The notes under the pieces were generated by a model. That model worked only from the letters and a program-made list of their open reading frames with translations, made no database searches and had not been told where the DNA came from. The translations under genes and the position numbers were made by a program. Source: Pristionchus mayeri (lineage: Eukaryota; Nematoda; Chromadorea; Rhabditida; Neodiplogasteridae). From it: a stretch of DNA of 64,000 bases. The DNA is taken from assembly GCA_036245805.1 (NCBI GenBank), contig BTRK01000006.1, positions 28,276,901-28,340,900 on the forward strand, written 5' to 3'. Of this stretch, positions 35,020 to 48,308 are shown one piece after another; positions within the stretch are counted from its first letter, which is position 1, and every line of letters starts with the position of its first letter.

Positions 35020-35960
35020 TAAAAACACAACAGAATCGCTGCAATGTTCGCTCTTGCCATTTTTATGCGTTGCGCTAGTTTTTTTTGGCAGCCGGGTTTT
35101 TTTGCATCAAAATCTCAAACTAAATTTTAAAATATTTTCTGAGTGTTTTCAGATTCTTAGGCTAGCCCAGTTCACTGAAATCAATAAAAAATTGACCAAA
35201 CAATGCTCAAAATATCAATAAAAAAGATGTGTAAAAATTAAAGTTACCCAACATCCTTGAAACTGCCTTTCTATATTATTTAACAATGTAATAGAATGGA
35301 CTCTAATTAATTAAACTGGAATAATGAAAATAATAGAAGATCAATATTTGCAACAATGTAGAGCCGCAAAGTTTCAGTCAGAGTTGCCTGATCACGCCCG
35401 CTCTCTCTCTTTTACACACTCCCTCGCTCGTTTTGTCGTGATCAGGGTACTCCCGCCAATTCAAATTATTTTCACCCATGTGTTGGGAAACTTTAAGGGG
35501 GTCGATCTTCCCAAAGAATGGCAGTGTTTTGGCACTATTTATTTATTGCATAAAATTAGTTGCGGTCTAAATCGCAAGAAAGATCCTTGTTCCTAATGAA
35601 AACGCCACACATACAAATACAGCAGTTCATTTTACAAAACACATGTGTGTTATAACACAGCCTTTGATAAATTACGGTAGTCCATGAAGTCAGTGCCAAT
35701 TTTTTGAATTCACTAGGCTCCTGGCACGGCATGCTGTAGGCTTTTTGTACGGAAGTCAGCTCGTGATAGCTATTTCCGGAAGTGCGTTATTACTGTCTTG
35801 ATGTTGCTGTGATTGTGAAAAAAATTTGTCACACACCACTGCCCCCGGAAGATCGACATTGGCCTCATGAAACTGTGTCGCGCTATAAAATCGCGCTGCA
35901 CTTAACATAGAAATGCTATTTCCACATTCAGCGACCATCCATGAAAAAAGCGACTAAACT
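35020..35960. mobile_element. Second copy of the 13.2-kb element, interrupted
   Basis: In reverse orientation it repeats the interior of 13224-13993: TTGCATCAAAATCTCAAACT, AATCAATAAAAAATTGACCAA and GGCACTATTTATTTATTGCAT. It is interrupted by a TTAA MITE (35238-35496). Its right part (about 35837 on) changes to sequence related to the CGGCCCCCGGAGC MITE. Confidence 0.75.
35238..35496. mobile_element. TTAA MITE, second family, nested
   Basis: TTAA-AGTTACCCAACATCC at the left and TTGGGAAACT-TTAA at the right. The interior matches 9086-9341 in reverse (GCCTGATCACGCCCGCTCTC). Confidence 0.88.
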
Positions 35961-36046
35961 CTTCCTTGCACTAGCATTGCAATGCGTACGATTAAACTAG
36001 ACTGAAATAATTAATAAAAAAATATTTTAAAGCTATGAAATATAAA

Positions 36047-36183
36047 TGAAATCGAATTGACTCACTCGTCCTCTGGGGTGCAATAAAATGGAGAGGGTTG
36101 ATGAGTGAGTGCTCGAGAGACTCGATCTCGACTCGATCCAACTAGTAAACAAGTCGACTCGATGAGTCGTTTTTCCCGCCCTT
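36047..36183. mobile_element. Truncated copy of the GAGTCG-core element
   Basis: Matches the right 140 bp of 11766-12322 (CTCACTCGTCCTCT, GTGCTCGAGAGACTCGA, GATGAGTCGTTTTT) up to the terminus. The left part is missing. Confidence 0.75.
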
Positions 36184-36249
36184 CCCTGCTTCCGTGGCAT
36201 TATACTGACAAATGCATAACAAGCGAACCGCATTTATAGAGGAAAATCA

Positions 36250-37005
36250 AAGAGCCGAGTACCTGTGCAACACGATCAACTCTATGAGGTTCCCAACAAT
36301 ACTAAGTTAGGGTAAAATAATGGCGCAGGAAAAACGGGCATAATCTCAATTCGAAAGGATCGATTTTTGAACCTCGAATTGTAGCATGTTTAGACGCACC
36401 CAACTTCTCCTTTTCGATACGAATTCCCAGTTTTCCGTGGAAATCTAGTAAGACAGAGGGACATAAGTCAGGAAATGTTAAAGATAGGGCCATCGCCAAT
36501 AAGGAAGGTAGACATAATTTTGCTTGAAAATGCACAACAGTGCTGGAACAAAATATGTTTTAAATGCGACAAAGCGAAATTTCGAGGACTATCGGTTGAA
36601 TTTATGCACTATAAACTTTTTCAACATATGTGAACCATAATAAACTTGTAAAATTGCAAAGCCCTTGAATCTAAAAAAAATGATTTTTGAACTCCTGAAA
36701 ATTTATATTTTTCAAAACCAACGCATATTTCGCTCTATTACATAAAATAAGAGTAAATCATGAATGTGAAATCTAACGGAATCGCACAAAACAGCGCTCA
36801 AAATTTAATTTTGTTCTTTTTCAACACTCTCAATCTTGTGCGTCTAAACATGCTAGATACAACAAATCGAGGTTTTAAATTTTTAAAAAAAAATTCGATT
36901 TTTTCGAATTGAGATTATGCCCGTTTTTCCTGCGTCATTATTTTACCCTAACTTAGTATTGTTGGGAACCTCATAGAGTTGATCGGGTTTCACAGGTACA
37001 TGGTA
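36250..37005. repeat. 755-bp foldback
   Basis: ATGAGGTTCCCAACAATACT and TTAGGGTAAAATAATGGCGC at the left return inverted at 36915-36985. The match runs inward to GTTTAGACGCACC. Non-coding. Confidence 0.85.
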
Positions 37006-37153
37006 AGATCTACGTCTTTCCAGTTATGGCTCATCCTCAATAGTATTCATTACCACATATTTATTGCATTAATAATGTATACAAATAAAGCGATAATGAA
37101 AGAAATAATTATACTACATTTGAGAACACAATATAATTAAATAAATAATTATA

Positions 37154-37989
37154 TTAGGGTGTCCCATAAGTTCTCGGACTTTTTTTTCAATCCATCTACT
37201 ACATTAGCCATTGGAGTTAGGACTTAAAATACTTGCGCATAGTTAGTGGCAGAGGGTGTATTGTTACATAATGCCATTATCCGATACATGCATAGCATAG
37301 TGATGATGCAATGTTTGCAAATGCTCATTTTTTGAGAACTTCGTTTTGCTTTTTTGCAACCTGTCCGCGAGATTCTAGGGAGAGCCAGATGTGTGTGGTG
37401 TAATCAATATCTTGCTGTGTATATACTAATATATTAACGTCGGTTGTACTGCCATTCCAGTAGTAGGAAAATGGAAAAATCGAAAATCAAGTTTACACTT
37501 TTAGGGCTAGTTGTATATTTTCGAACATATTTTAGACCTTCGCTAACCTTTTGTATCAAAAACAACTTTAAAAGTGATGATCATGTTTTCTAAACCTCTT
37601 GAGGTTGTTTTTAGAACGTAGCCAGGCAATGCCTTTGAAGACCCTTTGCAAAAAAACAAATTTCATATCGATGAAGCAAAGCAAATCCAGATATCAGGAA
37701 TGCGCCTAAAATTATTGAATGCATGTGTGTATTAATTAAAGACTGTAATTGCATTTCAACTCACATTCATTAGCAAAATAATTCAAAAAAATCATTTTTT
37801 GCATTTTGCTAGATTTTGTTCAAATATATGTAGCATTCTCCAAAAGAACCAGCTATGCTGGTCTAATGATTTATATTGGAAGTAGTATCACACACTTTCA
37901 AATAGTCTATGGTGGAATGTTGTTAGATTAGATATCTAACTTAGAAAGCAAAATGTTCATAATGTCCGGAAACTTATGGGACACCCTAA
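37154..37989. mobile_element. TA-flanked 836-bp inverted-repeat element, non-autonomous
   Basis: TTAGGGTGTCCCATAAGTT and its inverse, with TA on both sides. No transposase. Same end family as 3434-4336; a single related end is visible at about 22122. Confidence 0.88.
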
Positions 37990-38019
37990 TATTTACAAAT
38001 TGTAGAAATTTATGTGTAA

Positions 38020-38263
38020 AAAAAGTGCCCGACCGTGCTTGTGACCGCTGAATACCGTATACAAAAATATTCATGTTTCAAACCTCTCGGAAAAATCGGT
38101 CGTGATCAGGATTGCACCGCACGTATTTATGACGTCGATTCTGCGGCTAATTATTAAATTTTCTCTTTTTATTAGTGTTACATTTCCACTAGGCTCTTTC
38201 ATCTCTATCAGTTTCAGGAACAATATTTTAGGCCATTTTCAAGGGTTTTGGGTAACTTTAAAA
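38020..38263. mobile_element. Partial TTAA element
   Basis: Matches the right half of the element at 56635-57071 (ATATTCATGTTTCAAACCTC, TCTATCAGTTTCAGGAA) and ends GGGTAACT-TTAA. The left end is absent. Confidence 0.7.
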
Positions 38264-38726
38264 ATGCATACTGTATATTTGAGAAAAAGCAACCATCTTT
38301 TCCTCTTCATTGATTCAGGAGGCCCCTTTTATTCAAGAGTTTTTCCACGAAAAGTTGGTTGCAGGGGTAACTTTTCACGAGGAATCAAATAATCATAAGT
38401 AAAATGACACTCCTAGAGGAAAAAGTTTCAGGGAAAGAATTTTGATTTTTCGAATACCATTGGTCCTAATTTTTTTCACAGATGAGCTAGCAATTCACTT
38501 TCAACAGGGAAATTGCTTACCTCGTCGAGATCTTTCAGAATTAATATACATGTAAGGGGTTTGGATGAGCCTATCAAAAGTTACAAAACCACCCAGGTGA
38601 GTGGTCAGGTTCAGCGCAACCCATGAAATGAGTGGTCAGAGTTACGGCTTCCCCCTAGGGACATCTTAAAATCGGCACTTTATTTTTCGCTGTACACCCT
38701 GTGATCAATTCTCTCAGATACTCACT

Positions 38727-39018
38727 CATATATCTGGTGGTAAGATATTTCGAACAAAACATTTCGAACTAGGACGTTTCGCACAATTTTCGTGAATTTT
38801 CATGAGCGCGCACACCACTTTGGAAGCTATTTTCGCATTATTTAAATGATTTTTACGTGATTTATTTATCAATTACGTTCTTGACAGTGCCGAAAAATAT
38901 ATTAATGAGAATAAAATCCTTATTAATTAAGTTTTGGATAAAATTGTGCGAAACGTCCTAGTTCGGAATGTCGTTATTCGATTTTGTTTGTTCGAGATGT
39001 CTTATCACCATATATCTC
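38727..39018. repeat. 290-bp inverted-repeat MITE
   Basis: GGTGGTAAGATATTTCGAAC at the left faces GTTCGAGATGTCTTATCACC at the right; a second pair, AACTAGGACGTTTCGCACAA and complement, lies inside. Confidence 0.8.
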
Positions 39019-42000
39019 AGATAGATATTCGTAATACGGAAAGCTTCTCCCTCCTCAAATTGCAAAATCAGGCGAGGGAGAGGCGTAACGGAATCGCTAC
39101 GTTGTATCGAATGGCCATCCCTAATCTAAATATAATATAAATTATTATATTATCTGTATTTTTTCAGTTTTTTGAAAATTGATTTTCAGTAGATGTTTGA
39201 ATTTGCGGGCGAATTGGAAACATCGCTGTTGCACACACCTGTTACTAGTTTCGGGATGTCAAATTTGCAGATGATGGTTCCCACGAAGTTCATTGATATT
39301 CAGTGAAAAACAAATTATTAGAAACATAATCTGGGTTGCGTTCGTGCAAGAGCACTTCTAAATCGATCTATTTCATGACTCGCGTTTCAAATAAAATCGC
39401 ATTGTGAACCCCCGTTCGTATGGGCGCGTGTATACATGTCAAATGCTAGCAGCTCGTTCCTCTCTCCTTATTTTCGCACTTTTATAATGAATTGTTTTTG
39501 CAGAAACTACATGAAATCGAAAGCGGATCGAGCGAGCGATAAACTGTTCCTGCTCGAACCAACTAATCTTAAGTATTCTATCGATAACATCTAACATTTT
39601 CATAATTGCATTTTTTCCGCCATCACGCGCTTGCACTTCTTATGGTGAAACTACGCGCATATAAAAAAGCTTTAAAATCCCCGTGGGGCGGAGGGACTGG
39701 GAGCTTGGAAGGGTGTGAGCCATATCTCATCTTATTTGTTAATTTGACGTACGCGTACGAGTTTTCACATGACTACATTTCACATTTCTTCCGCTTTTTC
39801 GAAAAAAAAAACATTTTCATTTCCTGAATGAACATAAATATATTGAAGAGTGTTTGGGATGATTTGCAAATTATTGTTCGCACACAGTAGGCGCATTCTT
39901 GTTTGTGCATCTGATGAAATACTGATGAAAGGGGGGCGAATTTCAAAAGCGCCTTAGTAATCCTTTGTCATCCTGTACCGCTATCATGAGGCACAATTTC
40001 TCAATGCTGTCCAATATTCCTAGAAGTATGGCCAGTCGCTTTTCCCTGGGAGACGAGAGAGTAAGGAATGCCCGATTAGTTGTCCCTAATCATATGACGT
40101 GTACCCATTGGTCGACAGGACACTCGCCTCCATTTTACTCTCTCCCTATACCCACCTTCTTTTGCCTCTTCTTTCGAGAGGGATAGCGTTTCTCTCTCAC
40201 AATATGGCTGACCCTCCCGCTATCCCATTTCCCCCTACATGTTGTTACCTATAGAGGAGATGTATCAGCTTTCCCTATTCTCGTTCGTTCTCTACTCGTT
40301 TGATCTTTCCCCTCTCTCGTCTCTCTTCTTCCCACTTCACAAATCGGATCAATTCGGGAGTAACAGTATGATATTCTCTCCTCTATCACAATCTTCCCAT
40401 TGTAGTTCCTTATTTTGTCAGTCTATCATTCGGATTCGATCAATGAATCTAAAATATCCCTCATTCCCCTCCTCTTGAATCAATGACTAAATTAATTCGA
40501 TTATGAGGAGACACCACAGCGTTTCCCTCCTCTATTAACTGTTACACCTAGGAGCTCATTCACCCTCCCCCTTCTCTCTCCAGCCGAGCATTGTTTTCAG
40601 TAGCAGTACAAACCCGTCTCTCGCTCTTGTTTTTACTTCGTTTTTTGTTTCTTTCTGCTCGCTTGACTCGTATGTCTCTTCTCTCGCACACACACTCACT
40701 TTCTCCAATTCTCTAATGATCTGCACCATACTTTGTCTCTATTCTTTTCTCAATTATTGCTTCTTCGCAGTATGCCACGTATGCTTTTTACAACATATAG
40801 AAAAATGCGTAAGAAGCCTTCTCTCTCCCTCTCTCCGTCTCGCCTCTCTTCGCTCTCTCCGTTTCTCTCCAATCCAATTCTCTTCAATGGCTTTCTTCTT
40901 CAGGTGATATGTTCATCTATGCTCTCTCATCTTCCTCCCCTTTGCTTCCATTCTTTCATTACTCACGTGTCGTATTCATTTTACCGATCAAATGCTCGGT
41001 GGTTATATACTCTTACCCACTCACCGAAAAGATGTATTTGGCACTTCTTGGATATTTGGCCCACCCCCTCCCCTCCCATATCATTTCTCATTCCCTCCCC
41101 ATCACAAAGGGGTTGTGCGGCCGAAAATAAAATCAAGGAATGAGACCTAGAAATGAGTGGGTAGAGGAGGAATGGGGGGAGGGGGTGGGCCAATTATCCA
41201 AGAAGTGCCATGTTTTTTTAATAATTTAGTAAAATGTATTGATTGAGTGGGAGATGGGTCAGTTAGTTCCATCCTTCCTTCACATCCTTGCAGAAGCCCA
41301 ATTTGGAGTATCGTAGGTGTAAGGTTTGTATATCATTGAATTACAAAAAGTTGGAATACACCATCAAATTTTTCACTACGTGTACAGTCTGTTCGAATGA
41401 AATGAGGAATAGCGCGCGCACGCGGGACCGCACTACAATTTAAAATTCTGGTGCCACCTAACGGCCCCGGCTATCACCTGCGTGTAAAAATTGTGGACGT
41501 GTCCGCCAGGTCCGGTAAATCGCGAGCCAGAGCCAGGTAGTCATAACTGTCACGCATTTTCGGTGTTAAGGGTGACGTGGTGTAATTGTTCGAATCGTTT
41601 TATTTCTGTAATAGCTAGACTGCTGAGGCGTATACTTCGCAAATTCCAAAAAGCACTAACACTGATATCCCTAAGGTTTTTTGATAGTCTCAAAGTACTG
41701 TTTCCATGCTCTGGGATTGGGTTATCTACTTCTGGGATATTTCAAACTATCAGATTGAAGGATGTTGTACTGCTTTTGCATAGTATCGGCTTAGCTATAC
41801 TTGGTTTTAGCGCATATAGTCTTTAAAACTCTATGGCGATCTGGTCCTGTGAACCAGTGCCTAGATATGATATTACTATCGGTACCCTAATCTGGGCTTC
41901 CACAGAAGAGCTCAAATTCTTATATGCAATAATTATGTTTGTTTGCATGAAATCTCTTCATCCATGCACACGCCCCTACTTCAACGAAATGTGACACAGG

Positions 42001-42529
42001 AACGCCTAATTCTGCCTGTTTGACCAAACTGTATCGTTTGTCCATTTCTGTGCGTAATGGTTCGAAATTTGAGTTGTGATGTGCATGAGCCGTTCCAAAT
42101 TTAAGGGAAACCGTTGTCTTATTTATGTAATACCGACTAACTGCAAGTTTTCTGGACGAGAGTTTAAACGGTCCGGTGCCATGTATCTCGATAAGGTAGG
42201 AGTCATGCATGCATCAAGAGCTGTTTTGACAGGAAGCACGGAGTTACTTTTGTTTCCGGTCTTTGCATACTTTCCTTGATCTCTCGCTTTCTCTCTCCAC
42301 CTCCATTCATTCCAATTTCCCGATATGGTCGACGAATTCCCCATTCCTACTCGATTAACGAGTTGAGAAAAGAAGAAAAGAATGGAGAAAGCAAAAGATA
42401 GGGTAGTGAATCGGTGAATCGCCGTTCCCCCTTCTCTACTCCCCTTCCTCAACCTTTCCCTTCCATTTCTTTTCTTCTTCTTCTCCTCCCTATCGTCTCT
42501 TCCGATTAGATTGATGTGATATCTTCCCT
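39019..42529. other. No gene assembled; pyrimidine-rich core
   Basis: From about 40100 to 41150 the + strand is rich in CT. It has long open frames of serine/leucine/proline composition that look like composition artefacts. A minus-strand frame at 41920-42210 (EMDKRYSLVKQAELGVPVSH) is more balanced, but no partner exon or family was found. Confidence 0.35.
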
Positions 42530-43275
42530 GATTCTTAGGCTAAGAATCTAAGACTCGGCACATCTCTAAAATTTAGATTCTCCATAAGTCAATTATTTTC
42601 GGGATTAGTTAAGGTGCTGAAAACTATTGGCACATTCATTTTGCCTTCAGAGCAGCCGTTGTATCCAAATTTTTCGATGTTGCTTACGACTGTCTACTTC
42701 ATATTTCATAAATTATTATTATAATTTATAAAAAAAAAAGTTTCGTAGATGTAATTTCGAAACGAACGAGTTTCGTGGTTGGAACCGGCTTGACGAATAG
42801 ATTCGGAATATTTCATCGACTTTCTCGATACAACTTTCGCGATTGGAGTGAAATAGTTATTTGAATTCGAGCAGAAACGACTCTCCTTTCTCGTCTTTCC
42901 TCTCGAAAGCCGTATGGAGAAAATCGAATATATTTCATATATATTTCCCAACCTATTCGTCAAGCCGGTTCCAATCATTCAACTCGTTCGTCCCGAAATT
43001 ACGTCTACGAAAAGTTGAATTTTTAACAATTATGTTAATAATTCATGAAATATGAAGCAGATTCTCGTAAATTTAGCACCTTCCTTTCATGGACATATGT
43101 AAAAACGTGTTTTCAACGTGACGCCATCTGGAGCCAACGAAGATTCTGAATGCAAAATGAGTATGCTCACCGTTTTTAGCACCATGGATAATCCCAAGGC
43201 ACAGAGTTTTAGAGAATCTAGATTTTTGGGCTGTCCCAGAAACAGTCAACTCTGCTCGATTCTTACACAAACGGG
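42530..43275. repeat. Foldback, relative of 49384-50391
   Basis: Inverted blocks shared by the arms and by 49384-50391 include GGTTGGAACCGGCTTGACGA, TGGAGCCAACGAAGATTCTG and the AAATGAATGT/GCACATTCATTTTGC pair. It ends at GGGCTCATAT, directly against the next foldback. Confidence 0.75.
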
Positions 43276-43277
43276 CT

Positions 43278-43886
43278 CATATCACGCCTCTCACGAGAGA
43301 ATCGAGCTGAGCCAGGGAATGGAAGGAAAATCGTGAATTGAGTTGTAACTGGATTTTGGTATCCTGAGGCATGCCTGACACTCCCCGAAAGTCTCATGGT
43401 GTAGACTTCATTTTGGGATTCACTACACAGGGTCGGATCTTGACATCTCCCACTTTGAGAGCTATTATCTCTGTTACAGTGAAAGATGCAAAATTGACTT
43501 CCGAGTGACCCCTCACTCATTTCTCGACCTCTATCGATCTGTATAGTTCATTTTATCTGAATATCAATTTTAAACACGGTACATTGCAGGTCAATTTTCT
43601 CAAAAGTGTGAGTAAACGAGCAGCTGAATTTTTCGCATTTTTTCACAGGACTATGGAATAAGTGGTCTGTGCCGAAAATACCGGGTGGGGGGACAGTTAG
43701 TGTTAAAGTCTTTTTACGTTTCTTGGTGATTTGAAGATTTATTTGTTCATCGAACTATGCGCTGTGGACCGCTGTATGTGTCAGGCTTGCCTCAGGATGC
43801 CCAAATCCAGTTACAATTCATTTCACGATTTTCCCTCCATTCCCTAGAATGGCGATTTTAGCTGTCTCGTGAGAGGCGTGATATGA
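43278..43886. repeat. Foldback, ATATCACGCC family
   Basis: ATATCACGCCTCTCACGAGAG at the left and TCTCGTGAGAGGCGTGATAT at the right. The left arm is longer than the right, so the right arm has been partly deleted or replaced. Confidence 0.8.
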
Positions 43887-43889
43887 CGC

Positions 43890-44800
43890 CGGTTGCCTAA
43901 GAATCGAACAAGGTATGGCACAGCAATTTTCTGAAAATTTGCGAAAAGGGGTTTTCAGGGGTGCTGATCATCATGGTCAACTTAATTTTCCACCAACTCG
44001 ACCGGTTGAGCCAGGCTGCATGTAGGCTGCATGTACATTTATGTTCATAACTCCGAAACCGCATGATGAATCAAATTTGTGAAGTGGTAGTATAAGATAC
44101 GTGTGAGTCCGCCGAAGATAAAATTTGCATATTTTGAAATATGCAAATTGAATGAAATTTTTGATCTCGAATATAAGGCTTGAAGTAACAGCGAGACTTA
44201 CTTATCGAGATGCTTCTTGATCTGGGGATCATTTTTCGTACTATGTAGGGGATTATATCTCAGCACTTTTTTGCTACACCCGTTTTGCTACTCATATTTT
44301 TGCTCCGCACAGCGCACTTTACGCAGGAGAATGAGAAATGAAAACGAATTAAGTGCAAAATGCACGACGCGGAGTGAAAATAGGTGTAGTAAAACGGGTG
44401 TAGCAAAAAAGTGCTGAGATATAATCCCCTACATAGTATACGAAAAATTATCCCCAAATCAAGACGCATCTTGCTAAGTAAGTCTCGCTGTTACGTCAAG
44501 CCTTATATTCGAGATCAGAAATTTAATAAAATTGCATATTTACAAATATGCAAATTTTATCTTCGGCGGATTCACACGTATCTTATACTGCCACTGTACA
44601 AATGTGAAGGTCATTCCTCATGCGGTTTCGGAGTTATGCACTGAAATAGAGATGCAGCCTACATGCAGCCTGGCTCAACCAGACGAGTTGGTGCAAAATG
44701 AAGTTGATCAGCACCCTCAAAAACCCCTTTACACAAATTTTCAAAAAATCGCTGTGCCAGACCCATCAGATTGTTCGATTCTTAGGCAACCGGCGTCATA
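43890..44800. repeat. 0.9-kb foldback
   Basis: GCCGGTTGCCTAAGAATCGA at the left faces TCGATTCTTAGGCAACCGGC at the right. The arms match along most of their length (AGATACGTGTGAGTCCGCCG, GCTGCATGTAGGCTGCAT) to a centre near 44340. It is the third foldback in a row since 42530. Confidence 0.9.
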
Positions 44801-45359
44801 TAGAGCTCGTTCAATCGCGCGTCGCTTCAACTTCAAGGTGGTCTAAACTCCTCAAAATACATATTTTGTGGCAAACATTAATTCTAGTGGACATTCTAAC
44901 GTTCATATCACGGTGAAACTCGCTAAGGGAAAAATCTCAGTACACCACGCTAGTTTGGACACGAAACTCTCGCCGTCTGACGCTCTCGCCACCCTGATTT
45001 TTGTGGGGTTTTTAAAAAGATTCCCTGATATTACAGTAAGATCTTATTGCATTTTCCTGATTTTTGAATTAAAAAATCGCGGGAATAGTTATTTTCTTAA
45101 TATTTTGATAATTTCGTTATTCTGATTTAATAATTCAAATTTAAATGAATGAATATTCCATATGTACTGTGAAACATTTCGTTCATGAACATACAAACAA
45201 AAATGATTTGTTTTACTTGTGATGTATAATGTGTACGAGGGAATTAGCACGATTCATTTATTCCACAGAGAATCAAATTATACAGAATAATAGAGCATGG
45301 TTCATCGATGACTAGAAAAAGCTACACTTATCCGGCGAGTCCAGGAACATACGTGTACG

Positions 45360-45655
45360 CTAGGGTTGGTGAAATCGGGCCAGCCCGGTATTCTAGTACT
45401 CTACTCGGAAAACCCTCATTTCAGCCCGAGTTGGCTCGAAACCCGATTGAGCGGCCCGACATCGAGAGTGAATAGTCGAGCGGCTCGATTAGCCCGACTC
45501 TAGCCGAGTCGAACGCAGAGGGGCATTTCAGTGCCCTGCTCACCATTATCGTTAGCAGCTAAAGGGATAACTATCCTTTTGGTGAAGTGGTTTAGCCCGA
45601 GTCGAGTTTGAGAGTCGGGTGCTCGGCTGGCCCGACTCGGTTTGACCAACCCTAG
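45360..45655. mobile_element. CCCGA-core element (member d)
   Basis: CTAGGGTTGGTGAAATCGGG at the left faces CGGTTTGACCAACCCTAG at the right. The 6-bp duplication is TGTACG on both sides, exact. The interior repeats CCCGA/TCGGG and GGCTCG. Confidence 0.88.
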
Positions 45656-46810
45656 TGTACGCGTACAAGACAGTCAGGTGTGAAGATGGGACGGACCACC
45701 ATGCACGTCCCATCAGACTAACATCGACATCACAACGTAATTATAATTAACTTTATCAGATGGGAATAAAATTAGGGATAAGAGAAGTTAACGAACCTGA
45801 TGCATGCATTTACCCTTGAAGAATGCATGCATTTAACCGGCCTTTGGCCCAAAGGTTTCTTTCAAGGTAAATCATCAATCTTGACCTGTGGCCCAAAGCA
45901 TTCTTTCGCTGTAGATCATCCATCTTGGTCTACGGCCCACAGTATAAGCCTGAAGCTATTAACAAACGAAAAAAGCACTAAAACATAACGATAAAACTAT
46001 AAAATCAACCTCGTAAATCGATTAAAAAACTTACGAATGAATTATAAATATCCTACCCCGAAATTAGCTTGAAATCGACTATTTCAAGCTAATGTACGGT
46101 AAATTGGAAACGGTGGCCGACGTCACGACAATTAGGCGACATTCCCCAAATATACTGTATTTTGGGCGAGACGCAGAGGGGTTTTGCACGGGTGTTCTGT
46201 TCGCATAATTTCACCGTGTTCATGCATTCCATTCCTAATAATTTCTTCTCCAGACCTATCTTCATTCTATCGCTCCATATTTCATTTTTGCTCGCATAAG
46301 CATCCATTTTTTCTTTGTACTTTCTACATTCAAATAGGCTTATCAGTAGTGTGATGTTTCTATCTCTGGCAAAACCATTTTCCTTCCTCCTCCTTTACCC
46401 CCCTTTTCCCGTCTATTATCATGATATCACATGGTTGCCTCACGCCTATTTACTTCTCGTCTCTGTACCTCCATTTACAACCAACCTTTCTCCTCTCTCC
46501 TCTCTCCCTTCTCTTTTATCGAAGTTTTTTTTATTCCTCATATACTCTGGCTTCAACAGCTCACTTGTCCAAATTCAACTTCCGTAGTTATTCTTACTAT
46601 TTTTTTTGTCTATTCTTTCGAATCGGAACCATTTATTGGCTGTGAGATCGCACGGAACCTTCAATCATTCGAAAATAGAGGGATGAAAACCTTGCATATA
46701 CGGTAGGCCTTGCTTTAATTTGGGTTTCTTTTTTTTGTTTGGAATTTTTCGAATATTTCTGATGTTAGTATCGTAAGGTTCAAATTCTAAGCATTATTTT
46801 CTTACAATTG
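45656..46810. other. Intergenic, no gene seen
   Basis: It contains three short imperfect repeats of a TTTGGCCCAAAG / GTGGCCCAAAGC / CGGCCCACAG word (45840-45945) and a pyrimidine-rich stretch at 46380-46540. No supported exon. Confidence 0.35.
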
Positions 46811-47085
46811 CACGGCCCCCGGAGCATCGACATAAGGAAAAATGAAACTTCCGCAGCGATCATGGGAAAATTGTGGGAATTTTAAAACTATACAGTCAGA
46901 TTGCCTGATTTATCATTATCCGAGCTGCAAAATTCAAGGTTCTCGTTGCGCTTATTCCCTGAATTGTCACTATCCGAACTGCAAAGTCAATTTGTGATCC
47001 TGAATATCAACCAAGTATATGGTACAGCTCGAGAAAGCTCCCGGACTTTTTTCCTTTCCTTTTGTCGATGCTCCGGGGGCCGTGT
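46811..47085. mobile_element. CGGCCCCCGGAGC MITE
   Basis: CACGGCCCCCGGAGCATCGA at the left and its inverse at the right. The interior contains CTATCCGAACTGCAAAGT repeats. Copies or relatives are at 56443-57290, 59466-59799 and 60709-60949. Confidence 0.85.
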
Positions 47086-47550
47086 AATTGTTTTCCATTT
47101 GCATTTTATCCGTATTACTATGTTCTAAAATGCTAACATTTATCTTTCACATTCATACAATGCAGATTTACGTTTATCGTTTGTTCATTGAATCTATTGC
47201 CCTGGTTCATCAGTTTTCTCGCATTTTGGGCGCAATGATTGATTAATTCAATTTGACATTTCTTCTAAATAACATAAAGGATACAAAAATTCCATGAAAA
47301 CTCGCTAAAAAATTTTTTGCTCAATTCCGACAAAAAATATTTCAAGAATATCATTCATGCTGAATCATCACGTGTAGCTGAGGTGTGTGTAGTCAACTGT
47401 TTACGCACATTTTTACCATCAATATCGAAATTGTTCATGTAGCTATAGTGGAAGGATCTATGATATCGGTGACCTCCGACGTCGAGTTTTGGTTTCATGC
47501 TTTGCCTTTCAAAAATTATATGAGGTTGCACTACATAGAAAGTGTATCGA

Positions 47551-48308
47551 CTAGGGTGGTAAAAATGGATCAACGGGTCAGTAACGGGTAGTTATCATAG
47601 AAATAAAAAATTTTGTCACACACCACGCGGAGCAAAAAATACCCGAACCTGGAAACTGCAGAACGAAATTATGCACTCCCATTACATCCCAATTTAAATT
47701 AGGAGAGTTGATTACTGTAAAGCCTTGTCTCCGCCGTTTTTGTTGCGCATTTCATATTTTTTTATCAGGGACGCTTGATAACCACTCCAACGCTTGATAA
47801 ATGCTTCCCTATACAGAAAACAGCAGCAATAGTTGAGCCAGGAGCGGGAAAATATAAACGCGCGCGTACGTGAAAGAGGCGGGGCGAAGAGAGCCGGAGA
47901 TAAAACACGGAACCACTTTGCACGGCTCTCACACCGGCATACACCATTTGTCCGTAGTTTTATATATATATATTATATTTTATTTTATATATATATATAT
48001 TTTATTTCACTAATAGATGAGCCGGCGGATACTAGTCAGAAACGGATCAAGCGAGATAGCGAGAAAGGAAGAGGAAGAGCGAGAGATCGTGTTCAACGGA
48101 GAGAGCGCAGAGAGACGAGTCTCTCTGCGATCTCTCCCTTTATCGCACTCTCTCGGTCTTCCTTTTCCTTTCTCACCCGGGCGTGAGAGGGTGAGAGCCA
48201 CTTCTAACCCGCAATTACGAGTCAAGAACGGGTCAGGGTCATAAAATCGGGTGACCCGGCCCAATCGTAATAACGCGGGTCACCCGTGATCCGTTCTTGC
48301 CACCCTAG
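47551..48308. mobile_element. CGGGTCA/CGGATC-core element (member e)
   Basis: CTAGGGTGGTAAAAATGGATC at the left (47551 on) faces GATCCGTTCTTGCCACCCTAG at the right. The 6-bp duplication TATCGA is exact on both sides (47545-47550 and 48309-48314). Variants of CGGGTCA, CGGATCA and TGACCCG fill both ends, with a GAGAGCGAGAG-rich middle and a TA run. Confidence 0.88.

Noticed and set aside
40700..41150. Pyrimidine-rich open frames at 40.7-41.1 kb as a membrane protein gene
   Set aside because: Hydrophobic composition follows from the CT-rich strand; no phase-consistent exon chain could be made.
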